From an uncultured bacterium (GTDB lineage Bacteria; Cyanobacteriota; Vampirovibrionia; Gastranaerophilales; Gastranaerophilaceae): a stretch of DNA of 13,633 bases. Shown one piece after another: positions 1 through 6,000 of the stretch (position 1 is the first letter of the stretch; the number at the start of each line of letters is the position of its first letter). Both the position numbers and the translations under genes were made by a program. The notes below the pieces were generated by a model. The model was not told the DNA's origin and did not search any database. It worked only from the letters and a program-made list of their open reading frames with translations. Location of the stretch: contig CAMHDG010000008.1 in assembly GCA_946183815.1 (NCBI GenBank), positions 1 to 13,633 on the forward strand, written 5' to 3'.

Positions 1-451
1 CAGCATTTAATTCTTCATCAAATTCTCTTGTTAAATCTTTTAATTGTTTAGATAAATGTTTATCTTTTAATCCCTCTTTTTGAAAGTTCTGAAGTTTGTT
101 AAATAAATCTTCGTTTCTGTACAGTTCGTAAACTTTTTCCTGTGAGGTTTCATATTTTCTTCTGTTTTCATCAGTGCTGTTTATATAAAAATTCCAGCAG
201 TCAATACTTGCTTTAAGATTTTTTGGCTCTAATTCTTTACTAAACTCATCTCTTACTTTTATAAATTCGCTATCTCTCATCTTCTTATCCTTACTTTTAA
301 ACATAACTGAACTCAAATTCATTATACCATATTGTCTTTGGTAAACATCATGATTAACAGGATTTAAAACAGACGGTTTTTGTTTCGCTTCTTGTTTTTT
401 CTGTAATACGTTATATTCAGCAGGTTTATACGAAAATATTTGCATACTCAT
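1..451 (-). CDS. M2/M3-like metallopeptidase, N-terminal part (cut by window edge)
   Basis: This is an open minus-strand frame of 150 codons with no stop, running off the left edge. The region from about residue 62 onward (ELEPKNLKASIDCWNFYI, then ENRRKYETSQEKVYELYR) resembles the helical N-terminal domain of M2/M3-type zinc peptidases (oligoendopeptidase-like), which hydrolyse peptides in the cytosol. The catalytic HExxH motif would lie outside the window, so the activity cannot be confirmed. The first ~58 residues are polar and lysine/glutamine-rich and look like a lineage-specific extension. The start is uncertain. ATG at 451 or 445 gives the longest frame but has no good ribosome binding site. 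ATG at 280 has AAGGAT seven bases upstream (287-292) and an extended -10 box (TGG then TATAAT, 321-329) in front of it, and would remove exactly that extension. The gene is divergent from the DtxR-type operon. The family call rests on recognition only. Confidence 0.55.
   Translation of the reverse strand, partial: MSMQIFSYKPAEYNVLQKKQEAKQKPSVLNPVNHDVYQRQYGIMNLSSVMFKSKDKKMRDSEFIKVRDEFSKELEPKNLKASIDCWNFYINSTDENRRKYETSQEKVYELYRNEDLFNKLQNFQKEGLKDKHLSKQLKDLTREFDEELNA
321..329 (-). promoter_or_regulatory. Possible internal extended -10 promoter of the peptidase gene
   Basis: On the minus strand TGG is followed directly by TATAAT, a full extended -10 element, with no convincing -35 box. It would start transcription near 314, give a leader of about 34 nt, and suit the alternative start at 280 that has its own AAGGAT ribosome binding site. 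In such AT-rich DNA it could be chance. Confidence 0.3.
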
Positions 452-478
452 ATAACGTACTTCAAAAAAAAATTTGCC

Positions 479-500
479 AATGTTAGACTTGCTTGACATT
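479..500. promoter_or_regulatory. Weaker upstream operator candidate for the DtxR-type regulator
   Basis: This 22-bp imperfect palindrome has outer arms AATGT and ACATT; 14 of 22 positions are symmetric. Its left half, AATGTTAG, matches the left arm of the strong palindrome at 523-546. It covers the -35 box (493-498), so binding here would block RNA polymerase. It also lies in the leader or promoter zone of the divergent peptidase gene and could co-regulate it. Confidence 0.4.
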
Positions 501-520
501 TTATTTTAATATGTTACTAT
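493..520 (+). promoter_or_regulatory. Sigma-70 type promoter of the DtxR-type operon
   Basis: TTGACA at 493-498, a 16-nt spacer and TACTAT at 515-520, with TGT just before the -10 box (extended -10). The predicted transcription start is near 527, inside the palindrome at 523-546. This is the arrangement expected of a self-repressing metalloregulator gene. Confidence 0.65.
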
Positions 521-522
521 AT

Positions 523-546
523 AAATGTTAGGCATGGCTAACATTT
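523..546. promoter_or_regulatory. Palindromic operator, probable DtxR-type binding site
   Basis: Arms AAATGTTAG (523-531) and CTAACATTT (538-546) are perfect inverted repeats around GCATGG; 22 of 24 positions are symmetric. The TTAGGC..GGCTAA-like core is close in character to DtxR/IdeR boxes (TTAGG..CCTAA type). It sits on the predicted transcription start of the regulator gene, so metal-loaded regulator bound here should shut off its own operon. The match to the family consensus is my reading, not a scan. Confidence 0.6.
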
Positions 547-560
547 AAAAAGGCAAGTTT

Positions 561-947
561 ATGGAAACAATATTAAGTTCAGGATTAGAAGATTATTTAG
601 AATGTATTTTTAATAATATAGAAAAAAAAGGTAGTGTTAAGGCTATTGAAATATCGAAAGAATTAGATGTTTCAAGGGCATCTGTTACTGATGCTCTGCA
701 TCGATTAGCAGACAAAGAGTATATTCGCTATGAGAGATACGGCTCAATAGAGATTACAAAAAAAGGGATAGATAAGGCTCGTGAGGTAATAGACAAGCAT
801 ACTATTTTAACTAACTTTTTTGAAAACATTTTAAATCTGACGCATGAAGAAGCATCAGAAAATGCTTGCAGAATAGAGCATGTAATAACATCAAATGCAT
901 TTAAAAAATTAAAAGAATACACAGCAACTAAAATAGGTTATAGATGA
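561..947 (+). CDS. DtxR/MntR-family metal-dependent transcriptional repressor
   Basis: This 128-residue cytosolic DNA-binding protein is expected to sense a divalent metal and repress transcription. Residues 8-65 form the winged helix-turn-helix (LEDYLECIF, then ISKELDVSRASVTDALHRLADKEYI, wing near 55-66). Residues 72-128 are the dimerisation/metal-binding helices. Aligned by eye with Bacillus MntR, ligand positions D8, E11, H77, E99, E102 and H103 correspond here to D11, E14, H80, C103, E106 and H107. The Cys replaces the MntR Glu and matches C102 of DtxR (CRxEH pattern), so the site mixes MntR-like and DtxR-like ligands; Fe(II) or Mn(II) is plausible. There is no C-terminal SH3-like domain, so it is the short MntR-like form. 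The ATG at 561 follows AAAAAGG (about 547-553) at good spacing. The stop overlaps the next start as ATGA, implying translational coupling to the downstream membrane protein. Confidence 0.88.
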   Translation: METILSSGLEDYLECIFNNIEKKGSVKAIEISKELDVSRASVTDALHRLADKEYIRYERYGSIEITKKGIDKAREVIDKHTILTNFFENILNLTHEEASENACRIEHVITSNAFKKLKEYTATKIGYR

Positions 948-1936
948 TAAAATCAGTAAAATTAGCAGGGAAATATTTAGATCAGCCTTTACTTGTATCA
1001 AGGTTTAAACAGTCTGTGCCAAAGGTGTTTATCGGCGGGGCTACTGTTTACGGACTTAATGAGGTCAGAAAAGCACCTCAAAACGAAAAGACTAATACCG
1101 CAATAAATAATGCCTGTATATTAGGTGCTACGATTGCTTCTGCACTCTCTGCCCCAAGAATTGCCTCAAAAATTGTCAGAAAACCTTATGAAAGATTTTT
1201 AGCAAAAGATATCATTAAAAAGAACACAGAAATTGTTGATAGTTTTAAATCTTCACATAAGGTAAATGAGCAAACAGACAGTCTTTTAGAGAAGGCAAAA
1301 AATAAAATTTTGAGTTTTAAAGAGGTAAAGACTTTAAATAAAGAGTTATCAGAACAAAAAGACGGAAAAAATTTATTTAATAGACTTATTCCTGAGCCTG
1401 AAAACGTAACATCAAAAGATATAGTAAGCGAAATCGGAAGGTTGTCTGTTTTAGGTTTTATTCCTGTTGCAGGAGGTATTGCAGGCGGTTTAGCAGGTGA
1501 AAAAATAACAAAAGGTGAGTTGTCAAAAGAAAAGACTGCAAACAGGGTAAAAGAAGGTGCTTATCAGTATCTTGCAAATATATTTATGTGTAATGTCGGT
1601 GCGGCAGGTGCTTTAGGAATATTAGAAAAGTTTAATGTTAAATCAAAAAGTGCCAGAGTTGCAGGCATGGTTACCGGTATTATCTCAACAGGTGTTGTTG
1701 GAGGTAGTGCTATTGCAAATTATATAGGCAGAAAAGTTATAAATCCTATATTTGACAAAGATAAAAAATCAAAATCCGAGCGAAAGCCCGAAGTTCTTGA
1801 CATCTGTTTACATTCAGATGATATTGCCACTATTGCCGTAATGTCGGGTCTAAAATGGATGGAGCCGGCACTTCCTATACTATATGGAATTTCGGGTTAT
1901 CGTGCAGGTATCGGTTATCGGAATAAGAAGGGATAA
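944..1936 (+). CDS. Hypothetical glycine-rich membrane protein co-transcribed with the metal regulator
   Basis: I do not recognise this 330-residue protein. It has hydrophobic, glycine/alanine-rich stretches at about residues 27-38, 55-71, 166-187, 209-227, 238-261 and 292-318, separated by a lysine/glutamate-rich helical segment (80-145) and a basic stretch (270-285). The GxxxG-like spacing in 174-186 (PVAGGIAGGLAGE) and 240-256 suggests packed membrane helices, although some segments are weak and could instead be amphipathic. There is no signal peptide with a cleavage site and no known transporter motif. Possible metal ligands near the C-terminus are C288, H290, D292 and D293. The start overlaps the regulator stop by 4 nt, so both are made from one metal-controlled mRNA. 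A role in metal transport or storage is an inference from this linkage only. Confidence 0.75.
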   Translation: MIKSVKLAGKYLDQPLLVSRFKQSVPKVFIGGATVYGLNEVRKAPQNEKTNTAINNACILGATIASALSAPRIASKIVRKPYERFLAKDIIKKNTEIVDSFKSSHKVNEQTDSLLEKAKNKILSFKEVKTLNKELSEQKDGKNLFNRLIPEPENVTSKDIVSEIGRLSVLGFIPVAGGIAGGLAGEKITKGELSKEKTANRVKEGAYQYLANIFMCNVGAAGALGILEKFNVKSKSARVAGMVTGIISTGVVGGSAIANYIGRKVINPIFDKDKKSKSERKPEVLDICLHSDDIATIAVMSGLKWMEPALPILYGISGYRAGIGYRNKKG

Positions 1937-1964
1937 AGGGTTAAAAGTGTAAAGGGGTAAAGTA
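1933..1964. repeat. 8-bp degenerate tandem array (four units)
   Basis: The successive units are ATAAAGGG, TTAAAAGT, GTAAAGGG and GTAAAGTA. The array begins within the stop codon region of the unknown membrane protein and runs into the first arm of the 41-bp hairpin at 1958. The same arrangement, an 8-bp array next to a 41-bp hairpin, recurs at 7088-7162. Confidence 0.5.
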
Positions 1965-1998
1965 TTGTTTATTTGCTTTGCTGATAAACAATACTTTA
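1958..1998. repeat. 41-bp hairpin repeat, copy 1; possible two-way terminator
   Basis: Perfect 15-bp inverted repeats TAAAGTATTGTTTAT (1958-1972) and its complement (1984-1998) flank an 11-nt loop. It lies between two convergent genes and overlaps the stop codon of rbgA (1996-1998), so it may end transcription from both sides. However, the stem is AT-rich and neither side is followed by a clean T tract, so it is not a textbook terminator. It has the same length as, and matches 13 of 14 outer arm bases of, the hairpin at 7122-7162. Confidence 0.7.
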
Positions 1999-2859
1999 CT
2001 CTTCAATCTTATCCAAAATAAATTTTCCGATTTTGCCGTCACGAAAATCTCTTAAAATATATTGAGAGGTTCTTTCTGTATCGGCTTCTCCCCCCGTTTT
2101 TATCCAGTTCCTTGAGTAAGAGATGGTTTCTATTGATAGTTCACTTTCATCAGATAATGTATAATATTCTTTGAATTTTTTTGTGTATTTGTCGTTTTGG
2201 TTGATTAAAGTAAGTAATTCTTTTGCGACCATTTCAGGTGAATATGCGTTTTCAGATACAGAGTTTACAAAAGCCAATTTCTTTGCTCTCATTTGATCTT
2301 CTTGTTTCATTGGAATTATCCCCGGGGTATCCAGCAAATCTATATTTGGGTTAATTCTTACCCACTGTTGTTGACGTGTAACTCCTGCTTTAGCCCCTGT
2401 TTTTGTCTTTGATGACTTTGTCAATTTGTTTATTATACTTGATTTACCAACATTAGGTAGTCCTACAACAACAACTCTTGCAGGTCTGCGTAATAGCCCT
2501 TTTGCCATTAAAGCCTGTATCCTCGGCTCAGAGAGTTCTAAAACTTTTTTCTCTATTATATTAAAGTTTCTGTTGGTCTTTGTGTCTATAATTATAACAG
2601 GACATCCGGTGTTTTCTTCAATATAATTAACCCAAACTTTTATCTCATCAGAATTAACTAAATCGGCTTTATTTAACAAAAGAAGCCTAGGCTTGTCACC
2701 TAGGATTCTTTTAATATCATTATAACTACTCGATTTTGGTAAACGAGCATCCAACACCTCAATTACGACATCTACAATGTTTAGTTTCTCTTTGAGAAGT
2801 CGCTCGGCTTTCGCAATATGCCCCGGATACCAGTGAATATGTGTCTTATCTTTTTTCAA
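1996..2859 (-). CDS. rbgA: Ribosome biogenesis GTPase RbgA (YlqF)
   Basis: A 287-residue circularly permuted GTPase that acts in the cytosol in late assembly of the 50S ribosomal subunit. The G motifs occur in permuted order: NKAD at 63-66 (G4) comes before GLPNVGKS at 133-140 (G1/P-loop), GVTR at 159-162 (G2) and DTPG at 177-180 (G3). The N-terminal HWYPGHIAKA (9-18) is typical of the family. The C-terminal ~90 residues form the helical ANTAR-like domain expected of RbgA. The length is normal. It overlaps the end of rplS by 14 nt, the same rplS-rbgA pairing seen in Bacillus subtilis, and is probably translated by coupling from that mRNA. Confidence 0.95.
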   Translation of the reverse strand: MKKDKTHIHWYPGHIAKAERLLKEKLNIVDVVIEVLDARLPKSSSYNDIKRILGDKPRLLLLNKADLVNSDEIKVWVNYIEENTGCPVIIIDTKTNRNFNIIEKKVLELSEPRIQALMAKGLLRRPARVVVVGLPNVGKSSIINKLTKSSKTKTGAKAGVTRQQQWVRINPNIDLLDTPGIIPMKQEDQMRAKKLAFVNSVSENAYSPEMVAKELLTLINQNDKYTKKFKEYYTLSDESELSIETISYSRNWIKTGGEADTERTSQYILRDFRDGKIGKFILDKIEE

Positions 2860-3199
2860 TTTTTTCTCTGATACGAGTTGCCTTACCTGAACGTTCTCTC
2901 AAGTAGTAAAGTTTAGAACGTCTAACGTCACCACGTCTTAAAACTGTAATCTTGTCAATACGTGGAGAGTTTAGTAAGAATACTCTTTCTACACCAACAC
3001 CTTGGAAAACTTTTCTTACAGTGATGGTTTTGTTAATACCTGAACCATGTTCTTTAATAACTGTTCCTTCAAATGCCTGTATTCTTTCTTTGTTACCTTC
3101 AACAATTCTTACGAATACTTTTACGGTATCACCGGGATTCATTTCAGGAATATTATCTTTCTTATATTGGTTTTCTAATTCTGCAATTATAGGATTCAT
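2846..3199 (-). CDS. rplS: 50S ribosomal protein L19
   Basis: A 117-residue large-subunit protein located near the 30S interface. It carries the family signatures RKVFQGVGVERVFLLNSP (about 62-79) and the basic C-terminus RRGDVRRSKLYYLRER (about 88-103). The length is typical. ATG at 3199 is preceded on the minus strand by AAAGGA (3208-3213) at good spacing. It heads a two-gene unit with rbgA. The usual rpsP-rimM-trmD neighbours are absent here. It has its own promoter (3259-3287) and a leader hairpin (3230-3255). Confidence 0.97.
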   Translation of the reverse strand: MNPIIAELENQYKKDNIPEMNPGDTVKVFVRIVEGNKERIQAFEGTVIKEHGSGINKTITVRKVFQGVGVERVFLLNSPRIDKITVLRRGDVRRSKLYYLRERSGKATRIREKIEKR

Positions 3200-3229
3200 T
3201 TTGCTATTCCTTTATCTAACTAGTACAAA

Positions 3230-3255
3230 AATCAGCGTTACAAAAACGCTCGATT
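3230..3255 (-). promoter_or_regulatory. Leader hairpin of rplS, possible L19 autoregulatory site or terminator
   Basis: Read on the minus strand, AATC-G-AGCGTT pairs with AACGCT-GATT: ten base pairs, one bulged G and a 5-nt loop. It is followed by TTTTTG. It begins at about the predicted transcription start, so it would form the 5' end of the rplS mRNA, about 30 nt before the ATG. Many bacteria control L19 synthesis through a structured leader. The sequence could equally be a weak terminator for the upstream gene that ends at 3319. Confidence 0.45.
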
Positions 3256-3258
3256 ATT

Positions 3259-3287
3259 ATCGTAATTGAAACACACAAATATTTCAA
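3259..3287 (-). promoter_or_regulatory. Promoter of rplS-rbgA
   Basis: On the minus strand TTGAAA (3282-3287), a 17-nt spacer and TACGAT (3259-3264). The predicted start is near 3252, giving a leader of about 50 nt that contains the hairpin and the ribosome binding site. Confidence 0.5.
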
Positions 3288-3318
3288 GTACATGTTTAAG
3301 TTTTGTAATATCAACGGA

Positions 3319-3753
3319 CTAATTTGAAGATTTTATAGTATTCATCTTCATTTTTTTAGTGTAATTATGTAATTTTACTAAAGTAGTTTCTTTCATTTTA
3401 TCTATCGGTGTTTCTATTGCACCATTTGCTTTTTCGATGAATTTGAAAATTTGTCTTAAAACAGGCTCGCCCCCGTTTCTATCCATAAATTCGCCGGTTT
3501 TTGTTTTATCATGAAGTAAATCAGTATATTCTACATATACACTGTCAGGTTGTTTTACATATACAAATTTATCGGCAGGCACGCTTTGTGCATCGTAAAT
3601 ATCTACTCTGGCATTTGAATCCTTGATATAATTTTTAATCATTTTCTGTGCACTTTTTAATTCATTATATCTAACATTGCTTAAAGTACCTTGTTCGTGT
3701 ACTTTTACTGTTCCAACCTGACGCATGTAATCAAAAAGTCCTAATTTACACAT
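3319..3753 (-). CDS. Hypothetical small cytosolic protein
   Basis: I do not recognise this 144-residue protein. It is charged and lysine-rich with no signal peptide or membrane segment, and begins MCKLGLFDYMRQVGTVKVHE. Its middle holds a beta-like stretch (RVDIYDAQ, then KFVYVKQPDSVYVEYTDLL) and its end a helical, basic tail (ETTLVKLHNYTKKMK). The frame is open further up to ATG 3792. I prefer 3753 because AAGGTAG precedes it by about 7-8 nt, and because a promoter (3784-3811) overlaps the 3792 start and would begin transcription near 3777. It lies downstream of the UPF0210 gene with an 88-nt gap and appears to be transcribed on its own. Confidence 0.7.
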   Translation of the reverse strand: MCKLGLFDYMRQVGTVKVHEQGTLSNVRYNELKSAQKMIKNYIKDSNARVDIYDAQSVPADKFVYVKQPDSVYVEYTDLLHDKTKTGEFMDRNGGEPVLRQIFKFIEKANGAIETPIDKMKETTLVKLHNYTKKMKMNTIKSSN

Positions 3754-3783
3754 AAACACACTACCTTTTTTATTGGGATAAAT

Positions 3784-3811
3784 ACTATACATCTTATTTA
3801 AAACACGTAAA
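3784..3811 (-). promoter_or_regulatory. Promoter of the small hypothetical gene
   Basis: On the minus strand TTTACG (3806-3811), a 16-nt spacer and TATAGT (3784-3789). The predicted start is near 3777, inside the longer reading frame, which supports translation from ATG 3753 rather than 3792. Confidence 0.45.
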
Positions 3812-3841
3812 GAAATAATTTGCGGGTGATTTTTACAAAAC

Positions 3842-5209
3842 TTAATTATTTAGACTATGTAAAGGTGCAGGTATTCGTCCTGCTCTGTTTACAAAATCTG
3901 CAGAAGATAAACTGTTTACCGCCATAACAGGTGCTTCACCTAAAAGTCCGCCAAATACGACTTTATCACCAACAGTTTTATTTATGGCAGGGATAATTCT
4001 CACTGCAGTAGTCTTTTTATTTATCATGCCTATTGCCATTTCATCGGCAATTATACCTGCAATAGTAGTGTCAGGGGTATTCCCAGGAATTGCTATCATA
4101 TCAAGTCCGACAGAACAAACAGAGGTCATCGCCTCTAATTTATCAAAAGTCAAATATCCTTTCGCAGATGCCTCAATCATGCCTGCATCTTCCGACACAG
4201 GAATAAACGCTCCTGATAGTCCGCCGACATAGGAACTTGCCATAATCCCGCCTTTTTTGACGGCATCATTTAGCATGGCAAGAGCGGCAGTTGTACCATG
4301 CGCCCCGACATGTTCAAGCCCCATTGCCTGAAAAATCTCTGCAACGCTATCTCCAATAGCGGGAGTTGGGGCAAGTGATAAATCGATTACCCCAAACGGA
4401 ATATTCAATTTTTTTGCAAGTCTTCTGCCTACAAGTTCGCCTGTTGAGGTTATTTTATAAGCAGTTTCTTTAATCGTTTTTGCTAATGTGCCTAAATCTG
4501 CTTTTCTGTCTAAATGAGAAATGGCCGCTTTAACAACCCCCGGTCCTGATACTCCGACATTTAAAGCACATTCAGGCTCACCGTATCCGCAGTAAGCACC
4601 TGCCATAAAAGGATTATCACTGACAGAGTTACAAAAACATACAAATTTTGCAGCACCCAGCCCGTCATTATCTTTTGTGAGTTCTGCAGATTTTTTTATA
4701 GTCTTTGCAACCTCTAAAATAGCATCCATATTTATACCCGCTTTTGAACTGCCAACATTTACTGATGAACATAGTCTGTTTGTTGTTGCCAGTGCTTCAG
4801 GTATTGATTTTATCAGTGCTAAATCTCCTTTTGTGCAACCCTTTTCTACCAGAGCGGAATATCCTCCCACAAAATCTACTCCGACTTCTGTTGCAACCTC
4901 GTCAAGAGTATGTGCAATTTTAACATAATCGTAACTATCGCAGGATTCCCCTATTATTGATATAGGTGTAACGGCAATTCTTTTGTTTACAATAGGTATG
5001 GCATAATCGTCACCAACATCTTGTGCAAATTTTACAAGGTTTTCAGCGTATTTTAAAACCTTTTCCCGTATTCGTTTACAGACAGAATTTATATCTCTGT
5101 CCATACAGTCACGCAAACTGATTGCCATTGTAACAGTACGAATATCAAGGTTGTACAACCTTATCATATTGATGGTTTCAAGTATCAGTTTCTCATCAAA
5201 GTTTTTCAT
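3842..5209 (-). CDS. UPF0210 / PFL-family (DUF711) protein
   Basis: This 455-residue cytosolic protein belongs to the widespread UPF0210 family, whose fold resembles pyruvate formate-lyase and whose function is unknown. The match covers the whole length: LDIRTVTMAISLRDCMD near the N-terminus (22-38), NKRIAVTPISII (75-86), SSVNVGSSKAGINM (148-161), the glycine-rich NVGVSGPGVV (217-226) and a glycine-rich C-terminal part. In Firmicutes the gene usually follows a small ACT-domain gene (UPF0237); none is present here. The start is either GTG 5221 or ATG 5209. ATG 5209 is preferred because GAGGTG lies 9 nt upstream of it. With this start it overlaps the end of the OmpA/MotB-like gene by 14 nt, so it is probably the third gene of that operon. 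Confidence 0.92.
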   Translation of the reverse strand: MKNFDEKLILETINMIRLYNLDIRTVTMAISLRDCMDRDINSVCKRIREKVLKYAENLVKFAQDVGDDYAIPIVNKRIAVTPISIIGESCDSYDYVKIAHTLDEVATEVGVDFVGGYSALVEKGCTKGDLALIKSIPEALATTNRLCSSVNVGSSKAGINMDAILEVAKTIKKSAELTKDNDGLGAAKFVCFCNSVSDNPFMAGAYCGYGEPECALNVGVSGPGVVKAAISHLDRKADLGTLAKTIKETAYKITSTGELVGRRLAKKLNIPFGVIDLSLAPTPAIGDSVAEIFQAMGLEHVGAHGTTAALAMLNDAVKKGGIMASSYVGGLSGAFIPVSEDAGMIEASAKGYLTFDKLEAMTSVCSVGLDMIAIPGNTPDTTIAGIIADEMAIGMINKKTTAVRIIPAINKTVGDKVVFGGLLGEAPVMAVNSLSSADFVNRAGRIPAPLHSLNN

Positions 5210-5990
5210 AAGATGATTCACCTCTAGGGGTCGTTTTACTGCCCTTTAAGAACTGTTGTAAAATGTCAAATTTCTGCTCTTTAAGTACAAGTCTTAATTC
5301 TACACGGCGGCTTCGGTTGTAATCTTCTTTGCCTTTATACATTATTGGTTTACTGAAACTTGCACCCTCAACCCTTATAATATGGGTCAAATCTTTATAA
5401 TAAGGTTTGTTTTTACTTAAATTGAATGCATAAACCGCAACATTGTATGCACGATTCATTGACAGGTTCATATTAAGCATATACTGTTCTTGCGGGGTGT
5501 GATTTCCTCTGAATAAGTGGGAATCTGTATGTCCCTGAATGATAATGTATGAAACATATTGCTTTAATTCTGTTGAAAGCACACCGTCTAAATAAATAGG
5601 TAAAAACTTTTGTAAAAATTCTTTTCCTTTAGGAGTTAGTTCGGAACTGTTAAGTTTAAATAACTCTAAATCAGATATTTTTGCCATACCTGTGAATGGG
5701 TCGATTTCAACGTCAATAGTGTTTTTAACGGGTCTTTCTTCAGGGGTCATTTCTTCGAGTTCTGATTTTTCAACGGCATTAATATCCTGTTGTTTTGATT
5801 TTTCAACCATTTGTTGTACCGCCTGTTCGGTCGCCTGAACAATATCAACACTGCCTTGCCCTGTGTTAGCACAGAATGCAAAGAATAATGTCGCAAAAAT
5901 CATGAACATACCGATAAATAAGTCCGAAATTGTTACCCAGAATATGTTTTCTTGAAATTCTTCTTTTTTACGTCTTACTTTTGCACCCAT
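5196..5990 (-). CDS. MotB/ZorB-like inner-membrane protein with OmpA peptidoglycan-binding domain
   Basis: This 264-residue protein has a short basic N-terminus, one membrane helix (about 17-41) and a periplasmic linker. A C-terminal OmpA-like domain (about 105-240) has the peptidoglycan-binding pattern GHTDS (153-157), NLSMNRA (175-181) and NRSRRVEL (225-232). Asp23 in WVTISDLFIGMFMIF sits at the membrane edge in the position of the proton-carrying Asp of MotB/ZorB. The partner would be the MotA/TolQ-like protein encoded just upstream, forming a wall-anchored proton channel. Its gene starts 10 nt after the partner's stop, with GGGAGAG (5995-6001) as ribosome binding site. The SDL-type start of the helix fits ZorB better than flagellar MotB. 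No flagellar genes are in the window. Confidence 0.85.
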   Translation of the reverse strand: MGAKVRRKKEEFQENIFWVTISDLFIGMFMIFATLFFAFCANTGQGSVDIVQATEQAVQQMVEKSKQQDINAVEKSELEEMTPEERPVKNTIDVEIDPFTGMAKISDLELFKLNSSELTPKGKEFLQKFLPIYLDGVLSTELKQYVSYIIIQGHTDSHLFRGNHTPQEQYMLNMNLSMNRAYNVAVYAFNLSKNKPYYKDLTHIIRVEGASFSKPIMYKGKEDYNRSRRVELRLVLKEQKFDILQQFLKGSKTTPRGESSYEKL

Positions 5991-6000
5991 TACACTCTCC

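Noticed and set aside
1958..1998. Simple Rho-independent terminator
   Set aside because: Position fits, but the stem is AT-rich, there is no T tract on either strand, and a same-length copy sits between divergent genes at 7122. A repeat element explains both copies better, though a terminating role is still possible.
3754..3792. Start of the small hypothetical gene at ATG 3792
   Set aside because: A promoter-like -10 box lies inside this stretch and no ribosome binding site precedes it. ATG 3753 has AAGGTAG upstream.
5210..5221. GTG start of the UPF0210 gene at 5221
   Set aside because: That GTG is itself part of the GAGGTG ribosome binding sequence that serves ATG 5209 nine bases downstream.
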